Assembly: GCF_033843645.1 (NCBI RefSeq)
Contig: NZ_JAWXVZ010000016.1
Location: forward strand, 1-64,000
From: Pseudovibrio zosterae
GTDB lineage: Bacteria > Pseudomonadota > Alphaproteobacteria > Rhizobiales > Stappiaceae
DNA: 64,000 nucleotides
Reading direction: 5' to 3'
Positions 7,791 to 15,213 of the stretch are shown one piece after another. The notes below the pieces were generated by a model. It was not told where the DNA came from. It searched no databases and saw only the letters and a program-made list of their open reading frames with translations. The position numbers and the translations under genes are program-made. The stretch's first letter is position 1. Every line of letters starts with the position of its first letter.

Positions 7791-9821
7791 TTATGCGCTG
7801 CGAACGTTGGTCAGGAACGTTGCGATGTTGTCCTGCAGGTGATCGGCCTGAGACTTGAGCGTTTCGGAGGCCGAGAGCACCTGAGATGCCGTTGCGCTGG
7901 TCTCGCTTGCTGAGGCTGTCACGCCGGACATGTTCTCTGCAACGTCTCTTGTTCCAGCAGCGGCCTGCTGAACGTTCTCACTGATCTCAGTGGTCGCGGC
8001 CCCCTGTTGTTCAACAGCAGCTGCGATGGTCTGGGTAATCTCGTTGACGTCGTTCATTGTCTTGGAGATGGCGCCGATTGCATCCACTGCTTCACGAGAG
8101 GAACTCTGAATGCCGATGATCTGAGAGGAGATCTCTTCCGTTGCCTTCGAGGTCTGGGTCGCAAGCTCCTTCACTTCGGCTGCTACAACCGCGAAGCCCT
8201 TGCCTGCTTCACCGGCTCGTGCTGCCTCGATGGTGGCATTCAGGGCGAGCAGGTTGGTCTGTTCAGCAATGGCCTGAATGAGAGTGACCACTTCACCAAT
8301 TCGTTGCGCAGCGGCATCCAGGCTTTCCACCTTGTCGTTTGTTGACTGGGTGGTGCTGGTTGCATTGGCAACTACGTTCTGGGTGTGACCAACCTGACGG
8401 CTGATCTCTTCAATTGACGCCGCCAGTTCTTCGGCCGCGGAGGCAACCGTCTGAACGTTGGTGGACGCTTCTTCGGAGGAGGCAGCAGCCGTGGTGGAAC
8501 GGGATGTCGTGCTTTCAGCAATGCCAGCCAACACTTTGGCCGTGTCTTCAAGCTCCAGAGAGTTGGTGGAAACGCTGCGCAGGCTCTCTTGAACGCTGGC
8601 GTCAAACTCCGAGATGAGCTGGTCGATGACCCTCTGGCGCATCTGACGCGCTTCCTGTTCCTTTTCAGATTCCGTTTGCAGTTTGGCGCGCTCAAGGGCG
8701 TTTTCAACGAATACTTCAAGCGCTTGCGCCATCTGACCGATCTCGTCACTACGGTCGGTGTAGTCAACCGGTGTGTCCGTGTCGCCTTCGGTGAGGGCGT
8801 TCATCCGGTCCGTGGTGCGCATGATTGGCTTGGCAATAGAGGAGCCGACCAGCCACATGATAACCGTGCCGATGACCACACAGAAAATGGCGGCAAGGAT
8901 GGCCCAGTTCCGGGTGCTGTATGCGGTTGCCAGCAACTCTGCCTTGTCAACGGAAACGATCGCATACCATTTGTGGTCTGTTCCCAGAAGATCGAACGGG
9001 CGAACGGCAATCTTGTGGTCGCCCACGTCCACAACAGTCGCCGTGTTGGCGGCCTGCGCCATCAGATCCTTGATCTCGGCGTTGACCGGCGCTGCGATCA
9101 ACTCACGATCGGTGTTGGCGATCCACATACCGTTGTCGTTGGCGATGCCCACATACCCGGTTTCAAACTTGCGAGATGCGTCGACTTTTTCAACCAGTTG
9201 ATTGAGGAATACATCTACGACGATACCGCCAATCGGTTTGTCCGACTTGTCGTACATTGGTGTGGTTGCCGAAACTGCCACAACCATTTCGCCGCCAACG
9301 TCGAAGGTATACGGGTCGGTGACAATGTTTTTGGAGTTGTTGACGGCAGCGTAGTACCAGGTTTCTGGTGAATCCGTCAGCATGCCTGCCAAGCGCCAAT
9401 CGATCTTGCCATTGGCCCGAAAGAAGTATGGCTCGAACTGGCCAAGCGCGTTGGAGTAGCCCACGCTCTTGTTGTCAGCGTCTTGTCCAACTGTGTTCGG
9501 CTCCAGAACCGTTGTCACACCCGTCAGATGCGCATTCTCGTCAAGGAAGTCTCGGACGATTGCCGCGATCTCGTCGCGGGAAATGTCCGTGTGCTCAATG
9601 CTCTTTTCCAAGGCGTCTGAGAGGCTGGTAGCGGCAAGCTGCGACAAGGAGATCTCCTGTTCAGCGTGGTAGGCCTGGATGCTGGCGTTTTCCAGCAGCA
9701 GCTCTTTGCCGTTTTGTTGAGCCATATTTGACATCAGCACGCCGACGATGGTGATGAGTGCTATCAATCCGACAACAAGGATGAGGTTGGATGACGAGAA
9801 AATTTTGACTCGAAGAGACAT
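7791..9821 (-). CDS. Methyl-accepting chemotaxis protein (dCache), array member 3
   Basis: A 676-aa chemoreceptor: TM1 about 10-33 (NLILVVGLIALITIVGVLM), dCache sensor, TM2 about 306-328 (FCVVIGTVIMWLVG), HAMP, and the conserved signalling tip. The sensor has ETWYYAAVNNSKNIVTDPYT followed by DVGGEMVVAVSATTPMYD. It starts MSLRVKIFSSSN like its paralogues, with only a weak ribosome site. The C-terminus is FLTNVRSA, without a CheR tether. TTAA-N7-TTAA stands 54 bp upstream. The near-identity of the signalling half to members 2, 4 and 5 against a divergent sensor implies tandem duplication followed by sensor change. Confidence 0.95.
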   Translation of the reverse strand: MSLRVKIFSSSNLILVVGLIALITIVGVLMSNMAQQNGKELLLENASIQAYHAEQEISLSQLAATSLSDALEKSIEHTDISRDEIAAIVRDFLDENAHLTGVTTVLEPNTVGQDADNKSVGYSNALGQFEPYFFRANGKIDWRLAGMLTDSPETWYYAAVNNSKNIVTDPYTFDVGGEMVVAVSATTPMYDKSDKPIGGIVVDVFLNQLVEKVDASRKFETGYVGIANDNGMWIANTDRELIAAPVNAEIKDLMAQAANTATVVDVGDHKIAVRPFDLLGTDHKWYAIVSVDKAELLATAYSTRNWAILAAIFCVVIGTVIMWLVGSSIAKPIMRTTDRMNALTEGDTDTPVDYTDRSDEIGQMAQALEVFVENALERAKLQTESEKEQEARQMRQRVIDQLISEFDASVQESLRSVSTNSLELEDTAKVLAGIAESTTSRSTTAAASSEEASTNVQTVASAAEELAASIEEISRQVGHTQNVVANATSTTQSTNDKVESLDAAAQRIGEVVTLIQAIAEQTNLLALNATIEAARAGEAGKGFAVVAAEVKELATQTSKATEEISSQIIGIQSSSREAVDAIGAISKTMNDVNEITQTIAAAVEQQGAATTEISENVQQAAAGTRDVAENMSGVTASASETSATASQVLSASETLKSQADHLQDNIATFLTNVRSA

Positions 9822-9874
9822 GCGACTACCAAAAGCTCCGAATGATCATTGGGTTCAGCGGTAGGGCTTATGCC

Positions 9875-9889
9875 TTAATTGAGCCTTAA
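9875..9889 (-). promoter_or_regulatory. CtrA-type box before chemoreceptor 3
   Basis: TTAA-TTGAGCC-TTAA, an exact TTAA-N7-TTAA site, 54 bp from the start codon of the 7791-9821 gene. Spacing is within a few bases of that in front of members 1 and 5. Confidence 0.6.
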
Positions 9890-10136
9890 TCTCCGTGCGC
9901 GCGTGACGGGTAAATCCGGGCCTGTTCTTCGCAGTTTTCTGCGTTTCCTTGCTGATCAAAGGAGTGCCGGATCAGCAGCGGTCTGCCGCGATGCGCTGCA
10001 TTCTTGCAAATTTTACTAATATTCTTATGGGGTTATCCGAACCGCATTCGACTTGTTGACGCTCCGACTTTTGTTGAATGCTGGCTGGCGCTTCGGTGCA
10101 GTCTGCTGATTTGTGCATCCGTAATACTGCACAGGT

Positions 10137-10159
10137 AATTTGATGAATTTTTTTTGACA
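10137..10159. repeat. 23-nt repeat, copy 2
   Basis: Exact copy of 5295-5317. The flanking sequence differs, so the match is a short conserved or recently copied island. It ends 22 bp before the terminator of chemoreceptor 4. Confidence 0.7.
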
Positions 10160-10180
10160 TGCGGACGAACGCGTTCGAGC

Positions 10181-10214
10181 AAAAAGAAACCGGCTCCGCC
10201 AAGCGAAGCCGGTT
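10181..10214 (-). terminator. Terminator of chemoreceptor gene 4
   Basis: Stem AACCGGCT (10188-10195)/AGCCGGTT (10207-10214) next to the A-run 10181-10185, which reads as U on the minus strand. It lies 25 bp after the stop at 10240. Confidence 0.8.
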
Positions 10215-10239
10215 CGGTTTTTCCAATGTGAGTCGCTTA

Positions 10240-12270
10240 TCAGGCGCTGCGCACGTTGTTGAGGAACGTTGCGATGTTTTCCTGCAGACTGTCGGACTGG
10301 GCCTTCAGCGTTTCGGAAGCCGCAAGCACCTGGGCGGCTGTTGCACTTGTTTCGCTGGCAGAAGCCGTGACACCAGACATGTTTTCAGCGACGTCGCGGG
10401 TGCCCGTGGCCGCCTGCTGCACGTTTTCACTGATCTCCGTGGTGGCCGCGCCTTGTTGTTCAACCGCAGCGGCAATGGTCTGAGTGATGCTGTTGACGTC
10501 ACCCATCGTTTTGGCAATGGCAGCAATGGCTTCCACAGCCTCCTTGGAGGAGTTCTGGATGCCGATGATCTGAGAGGAGATCTCCTCCGTTGCCTTGGAG
10601 GTCTGGGTTGCCAGCTCCTTGACTTCAGAGGCCACCACCGCAAAGCCCTTGCCTGCTTCACCAGCGCGGGCCGCCTCAATGGTTGCGTTGAGGGCGAGAA
10701 GGTTGGTCTGCTCAGCAATTGCCTGAATCAAGGTCACAACTTCGCCAATGCGCTGCGCGGCTGCGTCAAGGCTTGCGACTTTTTCGTTTGTGGTCTGGGT
10801 GGTGCTGGTTGCGTTTGAGACAACCCCTTGCGTGTGGCCAACCTGCCGGCTGATCTCTTCAATGGAAGTTGCCAGTTCTTCCGCCGCGGATGCCACCGTT
10901 TGGACATTGGCGGAAGCCTCTTCAGAGGACGCAGCTGCCGTTGTGGAGCGTGACGTGGTGCTCTCTGCAATACCAGTGAGAACCTTTGCGGTCTCTTCCA
11001 GCTCCAGTGAGTTGGAGGAAACCGTGCGCAAGCTTTCCTGAATGCAGGCGTCAAAGTCGGAGATGAGCTGGTCGATGAGCTTTTGCCGTGCGAGGCGCGC
11101 TTCCTGCTCTTGCTCGGACTCGGCTTGCAACGCTTCCCGTTCGATGGCGTTCTCCACGAAGACCTCAAGGGCCATTGCCATCTGGCCGATTTCGTCTTTG
11201 CGCTCGATGTACTGCACCGGCGTTGTGGTGTCGCCTTGGGTCAGTGCGTTCATGCGCTCAGTGGTGCGAACAACCGGCTTGGCAATGGACGTGCCCACAA
11301 GCCACATGACAACTGTGCCGACCGCCAAACACAAGAAGGCGACCAGAATGGCGGTGTTGCGGGTGCTGGTGGCGTGCTCAAGAAGCTCTGCATTGTCAAC
11401 GGCAACGATGGAGTACCATTTCTCGTGTGTGCCCCGTAGAACAAACGGCTTTACGACAAGTTTCCAGTCGCCATGTTCGAAAACGCGCTCGCTTTCTGAG
11501 GTCTGGCCTACGAGATCCAATATGTCGTCTGGTGCTTTCTGGCCAAGGCGTGCCTCATCGCTGTTTGCTGCATACACACCGTTGCTGCTGAGAATGCCGA
11601 CATAGCCAGTTTCAAAACGGCGGGCGCCTTCATAAGCCGCGGCAAGGCGGTCCAGATAAATGTCTGTTGCAATCACACCCATTGGTTTGTTCGAGGCGTC
11701 AAAGATTGGTGTGGATGCCGTTACCGCGCGAATGGTCTTGCCGCCAGCTTCAAAGCTGTACGGGTGGGTGACCACATCATCGCCGCTGCGTAGCGCTGCG
11801 CCATACCAGGCATCGGAGTTTGCATCGGTTGCGTTCACTTCTCGCCAGCTGATGCCTTGCGGGCCACGAGCAAAAGCGAGGCTGAAGCGACCGTTTGCAT
11901 TGGAAAATCCCTGGCCCTGATTTGCCTTGTCTGCGCCCAGCCGGTCTGGTTCCAGCACAACAAGAAAGCCGTTCAGATCCTTGTTGTCATCAAAGTAGTC
12001 GCGCGCGGCTTTGGCCAGCAGATCTCTGCTCAGTTCGGTGTGTGCCGCGAACTTGCTTACGGTGTCTGCGAAGCTTGCGGTTTTGAGCTGTGCGTTTTCG
12101 AAGATTGCCTGCGCCTGATAGGTCTGTGACGCGGCATTTTCCAAGATTAGCTCTTCGCCAGACTGATCAGCGTTTTGCGCGATCAAAACCGTGACAACCG
12201 AAATAAGAGCGACGAAACCTACAATGAACACGGCGTTCGCTGCAGAGAAAATTCTGAGGCTGAGAGACAT
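10240..12270 (-). CDS. Methyl-accepting chemotaxis protein (dCache), array member 4
   Basis: A 676-aa chemoreceptor with TM1 about 9-32 (NAVFIVGFVALISVVTVLIA), dCache sensor, TM2 about 306-328, HAMP and the conserved CheA/CheW-binding tip. The sensor is the most distinct of the set (SDAWYGAALRSGDDVVTHPY, then SFEAGGKTIRAVTASTPIFD) and points to a different ligand. The frame is open three codons further, but ATG at 12270 matches the MSLxLRIF start of the paralogues and has AGGTGA 6 bases upstream. The C-terminus is FLNNVRSA. Only a degraded CtrA-type box lies upstream. Confidence 0.95.
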   Translation of the reverse strand: MSLSLRIFSAANAVFIVGFVALISVVTVLIAQNADQSGEELILENAASQTYQAQAIFENAQLKTASFADTVSKFAAHTELSRDLLAKAARDYFDDNKDLNGFLVVLEPDRLGADKANQGQGFSNANGRFSLAFARGPQGISWREVNATDANSDAWYGAALRSGDDVVTHPYSFEAGGKTIRAVTASTPIFDASNKPMGVIATDIYLDRLAAAYEGARRFETGYVGILSSNGVYAANSDEARLGQKAPDDILDLVGQTSESERVFEHGDWKLVVKPFVLRGTHEKWYSIVAVDNAELLEHATSTRNTAILVAFLCLAVGTVVMWLVGTSIAKPVVRTTERMNALTQGDTTTPVQYIERKDEIGQMAMALEVFVENAIEREALQAESEQEQEARLARQKLIDQLISDFDACIQESLRTVSSNSLELEETAKVLTGIAESTTSRSTTAAASSEEASANVQTVASAAEELATSIEEISRQVGHTQGVVSNATSTTQTTNEKVASLDAAAQRIGEVVTLIQAIAEQTNLLALNATIEAARAGEAGKGFAVVASEVKELATQTSKATEEISSQIIGIQNSSKEAVEAIAAIAKTMGDVNSITQTIAAAVEQQGAATTEISENVQQAATGTRDVAENMSGVTASASETSATAAQVLAASETLKAQSDSLQENIATFLNNVRSA

Positions 12271-12334
12271 ACACATCACCTGAATGGGTTGATTGGCGCA
12301 ATCTGCGCTTCAGGCGCTATATCCGCTTCAAATG

Positions 12335-12349
12335 TTAAGTGAAGATGAA
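12335..12349 (-). promoter_or_regulatory. Degenerate CtrA-type box before chemoreceptor 4
   Basis: TTAA-GTGAAGA-TGAA: one perfect half site, the other with one mismatch, spacing of seven kept. It ends 65 bp from the start codon, slightly further out than the three perfect boxes. Confidence 0.35.
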
Positions 12350-12567
12350 CTCGCTTTGATAAGGAAGTAGAGAAGAAAATATATCATCTCTGTTGGGCAA
12401 TGGAGAATGGAAATAATCGATTTTTCCGCTGAAACTTGCGCGAGGCTTGCCAAATATTCAAGTATACGGATCTTTATATTTCACGCCGGTGTGATTTGCG
12501 ACTCGATTTGCTTTATTAGCTGGCTTCTTGGGTCTGTTGTTTTAAAATGCAGTGTAAAATGGCACGT

Positions 12568-12600
12568 TAAAAGGGCTGGCTTCCAGTGGAAAACCAGCCC
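12568..12600 (-). terminator. Terminator of chemoreceptor gene 5
   Basis: Stem GGGCTGG (12573-12579)/CCAGCCC (12594-12600), extended by imperfect TTCC/GGAA pairing, with AAAA at 12569-12572 giving a short U-run on the minus strand. It lies 29 bp after the stop at 12630. Confidence 0.8.
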
Positions 12601-12629
12601 TCAGGTGTGCTTGAACTGTGCAGCTGCGG

Positions 12630-14660
12630 TCAGGCGCTGCGGACGTTGTGCAGGAAGCTGGCGATGTTGTCCTGAAGGTTGTCTGCCTGTGCCATGAGGG
12701 CTTCAGAGGCTGAAAGAACCTGCGCGGCTGTTGCGCTCGTTTCACTGGCAGATGCCGTGACGCCGGACATGTTTTCCGCTACGTCGCGGGTGCCGGTGGC
12801 TGCCTGCTGCACGTTTTCGCTGATCTCCGTTGTGGCCGCGCCTTGTTGCTCCACTGCTGCAGCAATGGACTGAGTGATGTTGTTGACATCGCCCATCGTC
12901 TTGGCAATGGCACCAATGGCTTCAACGGCCTCCTTGGAGGAGTTTTGGATGCCCACGATCTGGCTGGAGATCTCTTCCGTTGCCTTGGAGGTCTGGTTTG
13001 CCAGTTCTTTTACCTCTGCGGCCACGACGGCAAAGCCCTTACCTGCTTCACCAGCGCGGGCGGCCTCAATGGTGGCATTGAGCGCAAGCAGGTTTGTTTG
13101 TTCTGCGATGGCCTGAATGAGCGTGAGCACTTCGCCAATGCGCTGTGCGGCTGCATCGAGGCTTTCGACCTTGCCGTTTGTGGTTTGCGTTGTTGTGGTG
13201 GCGCTTGCGACCACGCCTTGGGTGTGGCCAACCTGACGGCTGATCTCTTCGATTGACGCGGCGAGTTCCTCGGCAGCCGAGGCAACCGTTTGCACGTTGG
13301 TGGAGGCTTCTTCAGAAGAAGCGGCGGCCGTGGTGGAGCGGGAGGTCGTGCTTTCCGCAATGCCGGTCAGCACCTTCGCGGTTTCCTTGAGCTCCAACGA
13401 ATTGGTGGAGACGTTGTTCAAGCTTTCCTTGACGCTGGCGTCAAAGTCAGCAATCAGCTGGTCAATTCGCTTCTGGCGTTCCAGACGCGCCATCTGCTCT
13501 TGTTCAGAGTCGCTCTGAAGCTGCTCACGTTCAATTGCGTTCTTGACGAAGACTTCCAGTGCTGACGCCATCTGGCCGATTTCATCGCTGCGGTCTGTGT
13601 ATTCAACCGGTGTTGCGGTGTCACCCTCTGTGAGGCCGTGCATGCGCTCTGTTGTGCGAATGATTGGCTTGGCGATGTTGGAGCCGACCAGCCACATGAC
13701 AACCGTTCCGATGGCAATGGCCAGAAGGGCGACGATGATGGCAGTGTTTCGCGTGGTGTTGGCACGGGCGAGCAGCTCGGTGTTGTCAACGGTGAGCACG
13801 GCGTACCAGACTTGCTCTGTGCCGGGCAGCGTGAACGGGCTGACGCCGGTGCGCTGATCACCGGTTTCAAAAACTGTTGTTGCGCTTTGGGCCTGCTTGG
13901 TCAGGTCCAGCACGCCAGGGGCGGCCTCCTGGCCGATGAGGGATGTGTTGCTGTTGGCCACCCAGACGCCGTTGTCTGCGATGATGCCCACGTACCCGGT
14001 CTGGAACTTTTTGGTGGCCGTGATCTGGTCGGTGATTTCGTTCAAGGTGATGTCGACGATGGCGGCGCCGATCACATTTCTGGCGCTGTCAAACATGGGG
14101 TTGATCGCGGAAATCATCAGGACCGTTTCGCCGTTGAGTTCATACTCATATGGGGCGGTCATGACGGTCTTCTTGGCGCGGACCGCTGGATAATACCAAA
14201 CCTCTGGCGCGTCGGTGAGCATGCCTACAAGGCTGCTGTCCACGCCGCCATTGGCACGGAACATGTAAGCCTCGAACTGTCCGTTGGCGTTGGACAGGCC
14301 GGTGTTCTTGTGGTCGGCATCGCGGCCGATCACGTCAGGCTCCAGAATGGTGGAGAAGGCGAGCAGCTTGTCGTTTGTGCTGAGGAAGTGGCGCGCCATC
14401 GCGGCGATGTCATCTCGCGACGGGTTGAGGTTGGCAATGGCACCTTCATAGGCATCGGCCATGGTCGCTGCGGCGTGCTCGTAAACGCCGATGCTGGCGT
14501 GAGCGATGTTGCCCTGAAGTTTTGCGTTCTCAAGCATCAGATCTTCGCCGTCGTGCTCAGCCATGCTGGACATCAAAACGGTGACTATGCTGATGAGCGC
14601 AACAAAACCAATTACGAGAATGAGGTTCGAATACGTGAAAATTTTCAGCTTGAGAGACAT
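12630..14660 (-). CDS. Methyl-accepting chemotaxis protein (dCache), array member 5
   Basis: A 676-aa chemoreceptor, first in transcription order. TM1 is at about 10-33 (NLILVIGFVALISIVTVLM), then the dCache sensor with PEVWYYPAVRAKKTVMTAPY and ELNGETVLMISAINPMFD, TM2 about 306-328, HAMP (KPIIRTTERMHGLTEGD) and the conserved tip. It starts MSLKLKIFTYSN, in line with the others. The C-terminus is FLHNVRSA with no CheR tether. A perfect TTAA-N7-TTAA lies 54 bp upstream. No che or flagellar gene is in the window, so the receptor must feed signalling proteins encoded elsewhere. Confidence 0.95.
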   Translation of the reverse strand: MSLKLKIFTYSNLILVIGFVALISIVTVLMSSMAEHDGEDLMLENAKLQGNIAHASIGVYEHAAATMADAYEGAIANLNPSRDDIAAMARHFLSTNDKLLAFSTILEPDVIGRDADHKNTGLSNANGQFEAYMFRANGGVDSSLVGMLTDAPEVWYYPAVRAKKTVMTAPYEYELNGETVLMISAINPMFDSARNVIGAAIVDITLNEITDQITATKKFQTGYVGIIADNGVWVANSNTSLIGQEAAPGVLDLTKQAQSATTVFETGDQRTGVSPFTLPGTEQVWYAVLTVDNTELLARANTTRNTAIIVALLAIAIGTVVMWLVGSNIAKPIIRTTERMHGLTEGDTATPVEYTDRSDEIGQMASALEVFVKNAIEREQLQSDSEQEQMARLERQKRIDQLIADFDASVKESLNNVSTNSLELKETAKVLTGIAESTTSRSTTAAASSEEASTNVQTVASAAEELAASIEEISRQVGHTQGVVASATTTTQTTNGKVESLDAAAQRIGEVLTLIQAIAEQTNLLALNATIEAARAGEAGKGFAVVAAEVKELANQTSKATEEISSQIVGIQNSSKEAVEAIGAIAKTMGDVNNITQSIAAAVEQQGAATTEISENVQQAATGTRDVAENMSGVTASASETSATAAQVLSASEALMAQADNLQDNIASFLHNVRSA

Positions 14661-14714
14661 TGAACCGCGCCACTGTTTGTTACTGGTCGATGCTTCAGCG
14701 TCAGGCAGCAGTGC

Positions 14715-14729
14715 TTAACTCATCCTTAA
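14715..14729 (-). promoter_or_regulatory. CtrA-type box before chemoreceptor 5
   Basis: TTAA-CTCATCC-TTAA, an exact TTAA-N7-TTAA match, beginning 54 bp upstream of the chemoreceptor start codon. Confidence 0.6.
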
Positions 14730-15157
14730 TCGATGAAGCCAGTTGGGCCTTGAGGTGACGCTTATGGAAGGGCGGAGCGTGGCGTGGACCAGTGGGGCGG
14801 CGGGGCCAGTTGGTGCTTTGGCGGCAAGAACGGGTGGTGAGGGGTGTGGCTTGATTATTCGCATTTTCTAATAAAAGACCAAGCGGTGATAAGGGGTTGG
14901 CTTCGTGCGAGGATCGTTGAAGCGCGCTTGCTGTCGTTTTGAGAAGGGCTCTCTGAATTTTACTTCAGGCGAGTAAATAATTTTCAAGCCGCGTTTTGAT
15001 GGTTGTATTAAACTTTGGTGACTACTTTAGTTTTTTGGGGATGTGAGGCTGCTGAAGACGCCAGGTAGCGGCATTTTTGCTTGCAACCGTTGAGTCGCTC
15101 ACGTGTAACGCCGTTTATAGTCTGGCCGTTACTGTGCAAGGGAGGGGAGCCGGCAAG

Positions 15158-15191
15158 CAAAAAGGCCCGACGAACCGCGTCCGCCGGGCCT
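15158..15191 (-). terminator. Terminator of the phytase-like gene
   Basis: Stem AGGCCCG (15163-15169)/CGGGCCT (15185-15191) preceded by an A-run at 15159-15162, which is the U-tract on the minus strand. It lies 22 bp after the stop at 15214. Confidence 0.85.
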
Positions 15192-15213
15192 GAATTTTCT
15201 GCGCTGAAAGAGT

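Larger units (their letters stand above)
9822..10239. other. Intergenic region between chemoreceptors 3 and 4
   Basis: 418 bp without a gene. It holds the terminator of chemoreceptor 4 (10181-10214), the second copy of the 23-nt repeat (10137-10159), and the CtrA-type box (9875-9889) of chemoreceptor 3. This is the same order of elements as at 4948-5399. Confidence 0.7.
12271..12629. other. Intergenic region between chemoreceptors 4 and 5
   Basis: 359 bp, AT-rich, without a credible gene. It contains the terminator of chemoreceptor 5 (12568-12600) and a degenerate CtrA-type site (12335-12349) in front of chemoreceptor 4. Confidence 0.6.
14661..15213. other. Intergenic region between chemoreceptor 5 and the phytase-like gene
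   Basis: 553 bp without a supported gene, the longest gap in the window. On the minus strand it begins with the terminator of the phytase-like gene (15158-15191) and ends with the CtrA-type box of chemoreceptor 5 (14715-14729). The middle is mixed GC with an AT-rich patch around 14850-15030 that fits promoter DNA. Confidence 0.6.

Noticed and set aside
13638..14663. 341-aa plus-strand open frame opposite chemoreceptor 5
   Set aside because: Similar shadows occur opposite the other chemoreceptors, which shows they follow from the chemoreceptor codon pattern.
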